Origin: Oryza sativa Japonica Group
Lineage: Eukaryota; Streptophyta; Magnoliopsida; Poales; Poaceae
Assembly (NCBI RefSeq): GCF_034140825.1
Contig: NC_089042.1
Coordinates: 26,069,001 to 26,133,000, forward strand
Direction: 5' to 3'
Length of the DNA: 64,000 bases
A program made the position numbers and the translations under genes. A model generated the notes under the pieces. The model was not told the DNA's origin, did no database searches, and saw nothing but the letters and a program-made list of their open reading frames with translations. Positions 34,798 to 47,148 of the stretch are shown in pieces. Position 1 is the stretch's first letter, and each line of letters begins with the position of its first letter.

Positions 34798-34827
34798 GTA
34801 CCTCAAGGTACCGGTACCTCGAGGTAC
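34798..34827. repeat. 30-bp near-perfect palindrome at the LINE edge
   Basis: GTACCTCAAGGTACC meets GGTACCTCGAGGTAC with a single mismatch pair. It sits directly before the part that reads as LINE, and could be part of the insertion site. Confidence 0.8.
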
Positions 34828-35765
34828 AATATGCTGGACTGGAGCAATGCTCTTAAAGTATACATGCAAGCATGGATGGAAGGGCGAAGACCCAAAGACC
34901 TCCTCGTACCCCTAGTCTACGCAATTTCTAAGAAGAGGAGAGAGTCCCTACACCAAGGAAAGGAGAATAATGTCTGGGTCGGAGATTTAGCCTTGGAGAC
35001 AAACCCACATATCACAGTGGCCCTCGTGGAGCAGCTTGTGGCCTTTATGGACCGCAGTCCGTGGTGTGTAGCTAGACGAGGAAGAGTCTGACCAAATCTC
35101 ATGGAAGTTCACACCCCATGACTAGTACTTGGCTTCGTCGGCCTATAAACACAATGCGTTGGCGTGCTCGACACAACCTTTGATTCATTGATCTGGAGGG
35201 TCTGGGCGCCAGGAAAATGCAAACTACACGCCTGGTTCATCATCCTGAATAAAGTCTGGACCTCTGACCGACTTGCGACCAGGGGATGATAGAACAACGG
35301 ACGGTGCCCACTTTGTCGGGGAGAGGACGAAACGGCCTTGCACCTCGTCACTAGGTGCAGATACACTAAAAGGACGGATTGGGTGGCCAATCATCAGCTT
35401 GAGCCTTGACACTGGGAGACTACTCAGTCGGTCAATGAATGGTGGGAAGTGCCAGCCACTTTGGCTGGCATTCCCAAGAAGGGATCCCGTACCATGATCC
35501 TCCTCATCGTTTGGGAAATATGAAAGGAATGAAACCAGCGGATCTATGAGTACAAGGAGGCCACAACTTCGTATCTTCTCGCGAGAATAAAGGAAGAAGT
35601 CGACATGTGGGGTTTGGCGGGCGCTAAGTGCCTTAGTGAGCTTGTTCCGCACCTTGTATAGTGTACAGTTTTTCTTGGCTTTTGCCTTTTCTTTGCTCTT
35701 AGGGGTTGCATTTTTCTCCCACTTTATTTAATGAAAAAAGCACACTCTCGTGCTGGATCGATTAA
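34828..35765 (+). mobile_element. 5'-truncated L1-type LINE, 3' end with zf-RVT
   Basis: Only the C-terminal end of ORF2 remains. Parts: a reverse transcriptase tail (PLVYAISKKRRESLHQGKEN), YLASSAYK, then the zf-RVT region with KLHAWFIILNKVWTSDRLAT, NNGRCPLCRGEDETALHLVT and a Trp-rich end. Stops break the frame (for example after DRSPW near 35061 and inside the finger near 35288), so it is dead. It ends with AATGAAAAAAGCACACTC and an AT-rich tail. Truncation at the 5' end is usual for LINEs. The nearby host genes are not disturbed. Confidence 0.8.
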
Positions 35766-35792
35766 AAATAATGGAGTCGTCTTTATCTGTAA

Positions 35793-35825
35793 CTAGTTGA
35801 AACCCCGCGCGTTGTGGCGGGCACA
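35793..35825 (-). other. Helitron 3' terminus with hairpin
   Basis: On the minus strand: GCCCGCCACAACGCGCGGGG then TTTCAACTAG. The five-pair stem CCCGC/GCGGG and the CTRR-type end CTAG followed by T are the standard 3' signal of Helitrons. Confidence 0.8.
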
Positions 35826-36253
35826 TTAGAAAGGATGAATATGCATGTAAGTATGAATAAACATGAATAAGTGAGATATAAGTGAGTAGTTCTGCTACCT
35901 AACCAAACAGGAATATAGTTTAGTATAGTATACAATTTCAAAAGTAAGCAGTTCTGCTATCTGATCAATTAAAGATGATATTTGCATCATCAATTGCTAA
36001 AAGTGCCAAGCACAAAAAACTCATTTCGAGTCCAGGGAGTTGGAAATTTATAGTCACAATGACAACACCATTCAGATTTACTGGAAACATTGCAAGCAGA
36101 ATATTGTTAGGAACACCAAGATCTTCACCAGAGGATAAATATAAGTTGAGTGAAACACATGCAAATATAAAATTAAGTTTTGTTTATTTGATTACAGCAA
36201 ACTGTAGGTAGGTAGTAATACTATGAGCTGGAAACAGTAGGAAACTGTAAGGT

Positions 36254-36538
36254 CTAAATCTCATTGTTTGTGACATTTTCTCCATCGAGAATGATATGCA
36301 TGTGAGGAAGTTTATTTTTCATGTAATTCACAACATGAGCTTGAGTTGGCTGCAGCTTGGAGAGGTCGTCGGTGGATGATTTCCCTTGGAGAGTGATATA
36401 AATAGCTATTGATTTGGATGCAGTAATCTTGGAAACTGCTTGCAGGTAGTTGGTGTGGATGAGTTGCGCCTCATGGTTCCTGAAGAAGAGTAATGCGTTT
36501 GATGATGTATAGATAGGCATATACAATGTACAGAGCAC
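36254..36538 (-). CDS. Small ORF inside the Helitron, unknown
   Basis: 94 codons without recognised domains; lies downstream of the RPA-like exons on the same strand. It contains HMHIILDGENVTNN and a stretch around KITASKSIAIYITLQGKSST. It may be a further exon of the RPA-like gene, or a carried fragment. Low confidence. Confidence 0.3.
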   Translation of the reverse strand: MLCTLYMPIYTSSNALLFFRNHEAQLIHTNYLQAVSKITASKSIAIYITLQGKSSTDDLSKLQPTQAHVVNYMKNKLPHMHIILDGENVTNNEI

Positions 36539-36954
36539 TGAAATGCATGAAGCATGTTAAATATAAAATATAAGCTTGAAAACTATGTAATTAGGAAGCT
36601 ATAGCTGAACCTGGATAGTGAGAGCTAACCTATTTTTTTCTGGTTGTTGGTCCATCTGTGTTGGCAATGGACGTTGTGTTTGCAGAAGAAATTTTGTGAA
36701 GGAAGGACTGTGGTATGAGAAATTGAGCAGTGCACATGTTGTTGTGGTGTTGTGGGTGATTCTTATAGTATTTCAGTGGTGATAATAAGGATACTAATTT
36801 TGTTTTCTCATTTATTGCAGAATCAGATATGATTAAGAATCATATCTTGAGTCTTTTATTATTGAGGATAAAATATGGAATAGATATAAATGCCATATTT
36901 CAGATTTGGTTGGTTTTGCCAGTAAACTTGCAAGTAATGGTTGCAAAGATAAGT

Positions 36955-37067
36955 TAGCAATGATGGTGATAGATTTGGTGCAGGTTTAAATTTCTTAAGG
37001 AAATCGTTAGCAGTGATGGTGACAGATTTGGTGCAGGTCTAATTTTTTTAAGAAAATCTATATATGT
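36955..37067. repeat. Two-unit tandem repeat in the Helitron
   Basis: GATTTGGTGCAGGT with flanking GATGGTGA and TTAAG..AAATC occurs twice, about 58 bases apart. It is in the 3' part of the Helitron, outside recognised exons. Confidence 0.7.
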
Positions 37068-37099
37068 TGCTGATAAAAGGCCATGTTGTAGGAGAATTG

Positions 37100-39784
37100 T
37101 GAAGGATTTGAAGAGTTGTACCTGTTCCTTGTGACCCGATGGCTGTTGATCAGCTATCTTTGGCTGCTGCAGCTGGTTTTCCTCTCCATTGGTGGAGGTT
37201 TCCGTTCTGAATTTAGCAGTCAAATTAGTAGCAAAACATACATACATACATACATATATATATGCACGCGCGCGACACACACATATATATGTTTATAGGC
37301 TGAAACTTAAGGTGTGCACGTACACTTTTTTATGGCACTTAGAATTTTGTCCTGGAGAAAATTCTGTTGACGGTTGTTTTTCCTTGCTGAGATCTACTTG
37401 TTGGGGATGATAAAGTTGATTTGTTGCAACCTGAATAGTGTTTGCAATTGCTGGGCTGATGCATATATGAAAGGAATTTAGTTGAAGAATAGTTTGTATA
37501 TTCTGGAAAAAGAACTTGTATCAGTGCAGTACCTTGGTTGATCAATGTGTAACTCCTTTTCAAATTGAAGAGCTCTCTTTGCTGAAGGTATAATTTGGTT
37601 TACTGTATTGTTGTCTAGAGTTGTTTCTGGAGGTTGTAGGGATGGTGGCGTAGTGGGATGTTGGTCTTCTTTGCTGCTATTAGTTGTAGTCATAAATATA
37701 GAAATGTTAAGCAGAATATAATAAGTAAAAAAGGCATATGTTGGTTAACCTGCAATGTTCCATGGTGGTTAGCCCTTCATCTGTTGCAAGTTGTTTGGTG
37801 GCTGATTCCTGAAAAAAGTTATTTTTAGATTATAGATGGTTGGTAGAAGATATGGTAAGGACAAACATTTGTATACCTTTGCTACCTTTGTATTTTCCAG
37901 AGTAGGTAGTATCAAACTTGTATTTTCATTTTCAACGGGATAACTCTTCTTGAGGACATAATTGATAGTGAAGTGTGAAGAGTACTTTGTATTCATGGCA
38001 ATGTGAAACAATCTTGTTTTCCCAATGGCTATATCAAGAGCTATGGCATGTTCTGTTGCATCAATTTTCAAGTTCTGGGTAGCTTGAGTAGCATTTACCT
38101 CAACCAAATCCTCAGCCACATTGTAGAATGCTACTGCGTCCAAAGTTCCTGATTCATCTTTAATTGTTAAAGGAAGTTTGTACCTGAAAGTTTGTTTGAG
38201 TATATTAGATTTGTTTATAGAAATGTAAGACGAATTAATTAATAAGAAAAATTAGTATTATAGATATGTCACATACATTGGTTTTGGCATGGAATGCTGA
38301 CATTGACATCTTGGAGTGTCGGAGTTGCTATTGTATGATGCAGTACATGATTTGCATATTTTGTAGTACCAATTTGTATATGGTACTATCGCTGATACCT
38401 TTGCAATGCAACTGTATGAATTCCCTCCCTAGTGTGTAAGAAATATTGAAATGATTATTTAATTAGATTAGCAACTTATTTAGTGATGTAGTGTGAATGA
38501 GGTACCTCGAAAGCAGAAATGGGCAGTCTTGATATTTCTTCAAGTTTGTATAGCTTACCAGCCGCTTGAAGTGGAGTTAAATGTTCAACTCGTGGCATTT
38601 GTTGTTGGAGAGTTGGAATATCCCATTGGTAGCTTGAAGGAAGATTGATGCATTTTTGAAGCAAATATAAATTAAAATCAGTATGACAATAAGCTATATA
38701 AGTTACCTGCTTTGATATTCAGCAATCTCTGTTATATCGGAGTCAAAATATATTTGTGTTGCTGAACTTGATGTAGCCTCTGTTTTGCCTTTTAAAATTG
38801 TAGCACATAAGTGAGTAGTGTTGTTTATGAGAGGGGGTATTAAAAAGTTATTTGAGGGACTGACCTAAATAAGTCCCTGCTGTAAGTCCAGCAAGTATAG
38901 CTACTACTATTTTGTGGTCTGTAGATTTCTGTAGAACAAAAGCTTCATCAAATGACCCTCCATATTCACCCCAGAGGACTATTTCTTGTTCTTGTTCACT
39001 ACAAATTGGTGAAACAAAAGGTATAAACTACTGTGTCATATACATTTGGAACATAAAAATATAATGCATATGTGATACATACTCTTTGCTACGGATTTTG
39101 AGCTTTCTGTTTTTCTTGGATGATGTTTTGCCAGCATAATCATATGGCCCAACATGGCTGATAACTCCTATCAGATCTAGAGGCAAAATGTTCGAGATTA
39201 GTTGTATAATAATTAAATAAAAGAAGATAGAAAATGCAAGTATTACCTATCAATGGTTTTGATATTCCGCTTTTAGATGGTATCTGATCAAATGGGCAGA
39301 ATTCAAAACCATAGTTTGGGATGGATGAACCTCTTGATTCTAGGTGATGAACCTTTGTGCTGGACTTAAACTGCAACATGTATTTTTGGTGGTGGTAAAT
39401 ATATTTTTTGTTTTTAATGTCAACAGTATTGACATCAACAAACATGTAGACACAACCTAGAGTTAGTGATGGACGAAATTCATTTTCAAGTTTCTTTGGA
39501 ATAGTAAACTGCACCATAGTGCCCTGCAAGATTAGAACTGGTATAAGTCTAAAACTGCATCGTTTTATCAGTAATATTTAGATTGGAAGTTAAGCATAGG
39601 ATAAATCATTTTTTGGTGTAGGATAGTATACCTCTTCATCAAGAATTACCCCATCGATGTTGAATATTGTTGGTGTACTGGCTGAGGCCATGTTTTTAGC
39701 ATCCCATAGTCTAATAAGTCGTCCGAAAACTTTGAGGTTTTGCTGTCCCAAATTTATCTGTTTGAGTTTTGTTGCTGATCCCAT
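37100..39784 (-). CDS. RPA1-like protein of the Helitron
   Basis: Replication protein A large-subunit-like gene in several exons, starting at 39784 only about 107 bases behind the helicase stop. Exon pieces in order: LKQINLGQQNLKVFGRLIRL and IFNIDGVILDEE (39784 to about 39630), MVQFTIPKKLENEF and on (39530-39250), an OB-fold part with LIGVISHVGPYDYAG and IVLWGEYGGSFDE (about 39180-38900), QMPRVEHLTPLQAAGKLYKL (38650-38510), a Cys-rich finger CKSC...CQCQ (about 38400-38290), and LPLTIKDESGTLDAVAFYN (38170 on). It should bind single-stranded DNA, as RPA does. RPA-like genes are typical passengers of plant Helitrons. Exon borders were not all fixed, and the 3' end is approximate. Confidence 0.7.
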
Positions 39785-39890
39785 CTATGGAAATGTTCCT
39801 GAAATAAGAGGTCTAAGGTTAGCTAGTAGACAATATCAGAAAACATACATTGCATATAAGAGATAATTTGTTTACAAAATACCTTGGTAA

Positions 39891-42800
39891 CTAATTCATA
39901 TCATTGTTGAAACGGTGAAAAATCTCATGATATACTACATTTTGCGTGCAATGTTCATTTGATGAACTATTGCTGTTTATAAGTATCCGCAAGCCTTTTG
40001 GAGATGTTACTCGTGATAACGCAACATATAATTGTCCATGAGAAAAAACTGGAGATGGCAAGTATGCACCAACTTTTTGAAGTGTTTGACCTTGGCTTTT
40101 GTTAATTGTCATCGCATATGACAAACGTATTGGAAATTGACGTCTTTTTAGCTTGAATGGCCACTTAGATTGGGCTGATGTCGTTATAATACGCGGTATG
40201 TATGCTTTTGAACCTTTGGCTTTTCCAGTCATTATTTCCCCTTCAATGATGCGGGTTGTGAGCTGTGTAACAATAAGTCTAGTCCCATTACAGAGACCTC
40301 TAGAAGGATCAAGGTTACGCAAAAGCATTATAGAAACACCAATTTTGAGATGCAAAACATGGTCTGGAAGTCCATTCAAAGATATTGTGTTGCGGAATTC
40401 TGTTGGGTATAGAGCCTCTAGAGTTGAATGGTTTGCACAGCTATCATCAATAGTATCTGAGCTATAATATGAAATTTCAGCAGCTGTTACTTGAGCAATG
40501 ATTTTGTTGTTTATTTCTGAAACAACCTTATTTGTTGGTGATAAAATTGCACGATCACAAAAATATGTTGTAATATTGCTTGGTTCATATCCTAAGTCAT
40601 ACACAAAGGAAATCAAGCTATCAAGATTTCTGGAATCTGAGGGCAACAAAAGAGATTGGGGTATCTCTATGAAAGTACCATTGGTTTCATTTTCTATTGA
40701 AATATGAGGCTCTGTACCATTTCCTACTCTTAAAACCCAATCTGCAAATACCCGTAGTTCTTCTTTATCGGATGGTGAAAGGTTTTGTGAGCTAAGTCTC
40801 ATATTTTCAGTCAGTTGAAGAACTACACATTGATGCCATAAGTATGAATTAACAATAGAAGCTCGCAGAATTTGGTGCCTTGTTGCATTCTGAATAACAG
40901 GAAGTGTTTGCCGAAAATCTCCACCAAATGCAACAGTTATTCCACCAAATTGCCTATGCTGTGCATTAGGTCGAATGTCCGATAATATATATCTAAGTGT
41001 GTGATCTAATGCTTCAAAACAATACTTGTGATTCACAGGTGCTTCATCCCAAACAATAAGAGATGTTTGTTGAATAAGTTCTGCTAAGTGTGTGTTCTTC
41101 TTTATACTGCACATAGAATTCTCACGTATGTCCAAAGGGATTTTGAAGCGGGAATGAGGTGTTCTACCTCCTGGAAGTAGGAGGGCTGCAATTCCTGATT
41201 ATGCAACAGCTAATGCAATTTTCCCTTGAGTTCTCACAAAGTTTAATAAAGTTGTCCATAAGAAAGTTTTTCCAGTTCCTCCATGTCCATACACAAAGAA
41301 TGTTCTTCCCTCATTATTTATGACTGAGTTAGAAATAGAATTGAATATTTCCTTCTGGTTTGTATTCAGACTATTGATGTCATTAGCAGATGTAGATGCA
41401 ATGCTGGTAATATCATAGCTGAGTTCATCTAGTAATAATCTATTATCTGCAGATGCACTACCAATATCATCTGGAAGTGGCAAATTAAAGTGTGATAAAG
41501 AATATCCAGCATTTCTCAATAATTTATCCAATTCAAATAATAGGGCATTGCCAACAAAAGAGTCTGCAAATGAACTATTACTTTGTGATAGATTTTGATT
41601 TGTTCTGTATCTAAAATCTTCACTCATATGCTGGGCATGTTCTGTAAAAAGCCTTTGTGGATTTGTCACCTCACAAAACAGTAAGATTGTTACAAATAAC
41701 TGACGTAACTGATAAGGTAAGGCCCAGTGCACTGCATCATTGAGAGCATGGGACCACTCTTGGTCATCACCAAGGAGACCTAGAGCTTCACATGCAGCTC
41801 GAAATGTTGGATGTTGCTGTCCAGATATATTTCTGATTTCAGAGAAGGTCTTTGGTCCTTTAACTATATGGAGTAACATCCTCAAATAATACTTCTCCCC
41901 TTTGGTTGGATCAACATGAGCTATACGTCCAATCTTATTGTAACAACCACGACGTATATCCCAATATTTTTCACTTGCATGCCATGTAAAGTATTCAGGG
42001 AATTCAATATATGTATGCTCTCTAGCTTGAGGAAATTGACTATTAGCTTCTAACCATGCAGTAAGTTTGGATTTCTGATTTCCTGGGTTTTCAATGACTT
42101 CTTCTAGGTCATCATCCTCTGTGTACACAACATTATTCTCTAAAGGGAGGTGGACCGGAAGGCGTTCAACTGATGGGTCTGTATGGTGTATATCAAACTG
42201 AAGTAAACGCCAAGCAACATCATTTGGGGTTACACATCGACATTCAAGATAGTTGTCTATTTCATTTATAGTTTCATTTGCTGAATTACGACGAATACCA
42301 GCTCTAGAACAATCATAGACTTTTGTAACGTACTTAAAAAGATACTTATGCATACCATCATGATTAACACTTTCCAAATTTATGTGATCTTGGTACTTAA
42401 CCACCAAATCAACATTATGAGGAACAATGACTCTGTTGTCAATGTCAACCCCATTTTTTGTAACTATTTGATTGTTTGGTCGTGCGTATTGGGTAAAACC
42501 ATTTTGCAATATATAAGTGTGTTCACAGAATTCCTTTGGATAAAATTTGGAGCACCTTCCTTCAGACATGCATGGTGAATAGGAAATTCCAGGACCGCAA
42601 GGCCCATGGATCATAAAAGAAGTAACAGCTTCAAATCCTATTGGATCAAGTGTAGGATTTGGTAGTTGAGCTGAAATACGTAGGTCAACCTTTTCAGCAT
42701 CTAGAGGTTCTTCTTTTGAAAGCCAAATGATTATATGGACATGTGGTAGTCCACGCTTTTGAAATTCTACAGTGTAGACAACTGTACAAAAGGGTTAACT

Positions 42801-44732
42801 ATTATATGGATTTGATGAACAATATATGTATCTAAGAATTTTGATTGAAAGTTGTTTTGGAAATTACCTGCATGTATGGGACCAAAAAAAATATTTTTTT
42901 AATGTCATCCATTAACATATTCAGCTTCATTTTGAACACACGGTCAACGATATCTGGACGATCTGAAGGTTGTTGTCCAGGTGCTAGAGCTTGTAGAATT
43001 TTTGGCCAAGATGCATTTGATGTGAATGTGACAAAAAGATCTGGGCAACCATACTTCCTACAAATAGCAATGCAGTCTTGATAGTTTTGATATAGATACC
43101 GAGGGCTTCCAGTATGAGAGGCTGGTAAGATAACCCGTTGGCCAGCCGAAGAACCAGTTGTAATGCCTCTAGACACAGAGCTGGCTAAAGAATTGAATGG
43201 TGCCAATCTATATTTGTGTTGAAAACTGGGCAACCTATAGTGTTGTATGCGCTCACCTTCAACACAACAATAGCCATCAACCAAATAAGATTGGGTTAAC
43301 CTCCCACAACGTAATGGAGTGTTGAATTGGCCCGCTCTATCATGCATTATATAAGCAAAGAATTCAACCATTGTTGCTTTGTTACGCCGCAAGGCAGATG
43401 AACTTGCTGTTTGGTTATACATGTTGGATTCATGGAAACCATCTTCACCATATGGGAATAAAATAGGATATTGCATGGCCATAAATTTTCGGTGTTTTTC
43501 ATCTATACGCTGCAATTGTGATGAATGGTGTTGTATTATTATATCCCGACCAATATCAGTCACCCCAATATCCCCAACAACTAATCCTACAACCTCTGCT
43601 GCAACTGGTGCACTGTATATATCTCCATGTGCATCTGTCGAGCCAAATAGTCGGATCTTGTAATGATCAGATTCATTTTCACTTAATCTTTCTCTTGCTG
43701 TTCGGAATAACTTCACAATGGGATTGTGTGTATCGAACATTTCTATTAGAGAGCGAACAATTTCTTCATTGGCATGGAAGGAGTCGCGAGAAGAAGAAGC
43801 AATGTTGATTATGTTAGAGATTTCATTTTCTGTATCGAAGATGTATAGCTGAGCATATTCTGGCCGACGACCTTGTGAAGGTATTAAAGAGCCTACTCTG
43901 TGGCAGATCTATCCACTAATTTTGAAGACATATGGTCCATGGCCGTCGTTGATGGATTCAATGATTTTAGCCCCCATTGAAGTCATAGCAAACATGGAAT
44001 TGTATCGATGAATATGCTGCAAGAAATGATTTGAAAGGGAGCTCGCAGAAGTTAACAAATTCAATATGGGTTCTGGAGGTGGATTACAAATTCAATATGG
44101 CTGCCAAGATTAAGTGGAGCATAGATTGTTCCTAACAAAGTATATGAATGGAAGATGGCAGATACTGTTATATATAAGATGTAAGGTTGGCGTATGTCAA
44201 ATTTTACGTATAAAGGATATGATAACATACGGTGATGGCGAAATACTTGGTTTGATGTAGACACAGATGAAGAATTATTACTCTCAGCTGACTGTGAATG
44301 AGAGGATATTCCAATAATTCGTTGTTCATTAGCCAATGGAGGAGTAGATGCAGATGAAGAGCCTATTTCAGTTATGTTCAACTCTCGATGCAAAGACCGT
44401 TGTTCTGAAGATAATGCTATATGTTGTGAAGGGAATGTGGGTACATAATTAGATAGGCTATAACCGGGTAACTAAGGTAGGTAGGCAACGATAAACTTTA
44501 CATTACTAAAAAAAAATTGAAGGTGTAAATTGGGGAACCAACCTCTACCTCTATGGGCATCCAATATGAGTTTACGTTTTCGTCGTGATTCAGCAGCAGT
44601 AGCATGATCAGGGTGAGGTACCAAAATATGTGCCAGTGGACGTCTTGACCGGCGACGTCCTACTGGAAAACGTGAAGTACTTTGCCCAGCATCCATGGGT
44701 TGAACCCTTTGTTTTTTAGTTTTAATCAACAA
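39891..44732 (-). CDS. Helitron Rep-helicase (RepHel), interrupted
   Basis: Order on the minus strand: a likely first exon with [20 protein letters not shown] and [17 protein letters not shown] (44696-44550); an N-terminal Helitron domain (43740-42832, with [12 protein letters not shown] and [18 protein letters not shown]); the HUH nicking motif in [12 protein letters not shown] (about 42760); [17 protein letters not shown]; then a PIF1-type helicase with Walker [12 protein letters not shown] (about 41270), Walker B-like VWDEAP (about 41045) and a C-terminal [15 protein letters not shown] and YVALSRV. It should nick and unwind DNA for rolling-circle transposition. An in-frame TAA at 41199-41201, a few residues after Walker A (ALAVA[15 protein letters not shown]), breaks the helicase. 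The N-terminal part needs introns or has further damage. Confidence 0.85.
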
Positions 44733-44982
44733 AGCATCTGATCATATATTTACAAATATCGGATGTAAGTTTATTATATTTGAAAATGTAGGAGTATACG
44801 CATAAGATGTAACTGGAATATGAAATCAGAAAAGAGATGTACAAAAAAATATGAAAAATATAGGATGAGTTGAACAACACACATACCGAGCAAGGTTATC
44901 TGCTTTTATGACAATTGTCAGGCTTCTCCTCAAGTGATGAAACAAATGTTCTTGTATCTATTAATAAAGGATAGGTGAAAGA

Positions 44983-45455
44983 AGTATAAGCTGCAAGCAC
45001 CATTTTTTTAAAGAAACTAAAACAGTACTCAATGCATAGGTCTCCAACATGTGCAAAAACCACAATGTATGCTCGAATATAATATAACCTGGCAAAATTC
45101 ATGTGAAATTCACACATACTGAACTGAATCACCAAACCAACCAAAAGCTTTCATTTTATCACACTTTTTGCGACAAAAATGCATCATAACATGAACTATG
45201 GATTTGCATAGTTTGAAAAACAGTATAAGCTGCAGGTTCTATTTTTTTAAGAAACTAAAACAGTACCCAGTGCATAGGTCTCCTGCATGTGCAAAATCCA
45301 CAATGTATGCTCAAATATTGTTCTGAGAAAAATCATGTGAAATTTACACATACTGAACTGACTCACTAAAGCATCCAAAAGCTTTCATTTTAACACCTTT
45401 TTTGTGACAAAAACGCATCATAACATGAACTATGGATGTGCATAGTTTCAAAAAT
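44983..45455. repeat. Two tandem units of about 240 bp in the Helitron
   Basis: ATAAGCTGCA, then GAAACTAAAACAGTAC, GTGCATAGGTCTCC-like sequence, ACACATACTGAACTGA, AAAAGCTTTCATTTTA and CATCATAACATGAACTATGG recur in the same order, first from about 44983 and again from about 45224. Similarity is roughly 85-90 percent by eye. Non-coding. Confidence 0.8.
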
Positions 45456-45624
45456 TTTGATAACATTTAACGTATGTTTTTTAAATGATTTTTTTTCACA
45501 TTTTAACAGGAAACATGAATAGCATGGGGTGAGCTCAACAGAAGACATACCGAGCAGGTTAGTAGCTTCTCGCTATGTCAGGACATCTATGTAGCAATCC
45601 TCTGGCTCCTCACCAACTGCTCAA

Positions 45625-46170
45625 ATACATTAAAGTTATAGGACATATAAGTATCCACTGCAAATATCAGTTTATTTTTTCTTAAAAAACTGGAACAACA
45701 ATCAGTGTTGAAATCATAATGTTTGCTCAAATAGAATATGGAGAAAATTGATGTCAAATTCAGGCTTATCAAATAGAATAAATTCTCACACTTTTTTTTC
45801 AGAAACTAAAATCACATAGGACATATAAGTATCCACTGCAAATATCAGTTTATTTTTCTTAAATAACTGGAACAACAATCAGTGCATAGGATAGGGATTA
45901 TTTCTTTAGGTGTAGAGAATCCAATTTACAAAGCTTTCATAGTGATCTTGCCTGGTTGAAATCATAATGTTTGCTCAAATAGAATATGGACAAAATTGAT
46001 GTCAAATTCAGGCTTATCAAATAGAATAAATTCACACATTTTTTTTCAGAAATTAAAATCAGTACTCAGGGCAAAGAACCAACTCAATTCAGACATATTT
46101 TTTTCAGAAACTAAAATCAGTACTTAGGGCAAAGAAGTAAGAACCAACTCAATTCAGACATACAAAATTA
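45625..46170. repeat. Nested direct repeats in the Helitron
   Basis: ACATATAAGTATCCACTGCA occurs near 45634 and 45818; ATCATAATGTTTGCTCAAAT near 45712 and 45964; TTTTTTCAGAAACTAAAATC-like units and CCAACTCAATTCAGACATA recur near 46055-46165. The units partly share parts with the tandem pair at 44983-45455. Confidence 0.75.
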
Positions 46171-47148
46171 GTAACGAAGCCTACATACAATGATCTGACA
46201 AAGTTTGATCCACAACTAACCTATCTTGCCGTGATCGCAATCATGTCCGAATTGGAGAATATGCTTGCAGGATGAAGCGATGATGTCGAGGGAGGTATGG
46301 ATCTGAGGCTTGCGGATGGATGGATGATGTCTGACGGAGAGGCACAGGTTTGAGGAGACGTCTGGTAGCACTGGGGATTGCAAGAGGATTATCAAAAGGT
46401 TTGGAAGAGGCTTACGAAGAGAAATTGCAAGAGGCACATAAATCGTATTAACCATCGTGCCTCCAGTACCATAATGATTTTGGCCGTTTCTAATGTAAAT
46501 GCACATCATTAAGGGCGGGGAATGGGAAGAAGCATGGTGATTACCGTTTCTGCTAGCCAAGAAGATGGGGAGGGGGCGGTTGATTTCACCATGGATGGTG
46601 CCAGGGTTCCAGATGCTTCTTCCCATCGGATGGATGGCGCTAGGGTTTCCGAGTCCAGACGCTTCTCCCCATCGCCGTATCGCTGGTTGCCGAGTCCAGA
46701 CGCTTCTCCCCCATCGCCGCATCGCTACACAGCTCCCCATCACTACCTCCTACTGCGACCGAGATGAGCGCGGTCCCCACCACCACCTGCGCGCCATCGC
46801 CGCCTCCTGCGACCGAGCGCCCTGTCCCCACCGCCACCTGCGCGCGATCGCGACGCGGTGGGCGAGCGCTAGGGTCCGTCGCACTACGCCGCTGCTGCTC
46901 TGCTCAGGAAGTCAGGAGGAGATGAGACATACCGAACCCTAAAATCTCTCATTGGACTGACTTGGGCCTCCTGGGCCTCACGACTTGGGCCTCCTGGGCT
47001 GCAGTATATGTGTTGTGTTCGACCCCGAGGCAGATTGCATCCAACGGTGCAGATGCAATCTAATCTACCGATCTAAGGGCTATAAATTAATGATGACGTT
47101 GATCATTGAGGTTTAAGCTCTAGGATCTTAATTGCCCGTAGTGGGGGA

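Larger units (their letters stand above)
35793..47148 (-). mobile_element. Large Helitron with RepHel and RPA genes
   Basis: Rolling-circle DNA transposon read on the minus strand. The 3' end is at 35793: CTAG preceded by a hairpin (CCCGC/GCGGG, ending 11 bases before the terminus), with T as the next base outside. The 5' end is placed at 47148 (TCCCCCACTACGGG on the minus strand, preceded by A), which fits insertion between A and T; this end is less certain than the other. Inside are the Rep-helicase gene (44696-39891), an RPA1-like gene (39784 to about 37100), a repeat-rich 5' region (44900-46170) and a GC-rich leader near 46550-46930. About 11.4 kb; broken at least once in the helicase. 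Confidence 0.85.

Noticed and set aside
37237-37292. CATA/TATA/CGCG simple sequence as a promoter
   Set aside because: Ordinary microsatellite inside the Helitron; no gene starts behind it.
44983-46170. Repeats with spacers that might suggest a CRISPR-like array
   Set aside because: Units are long, imperfect and unevenly spaced inside a eukaryotic Helitron; this is not a CRISPR array.
46216-46942. Overlapping frames on both strands in the Helitron leader
   Set aside because: Made of short internal repeats (GCTTCTCCCCATCG, GGATGG); most likely 5' leader rather than protein.
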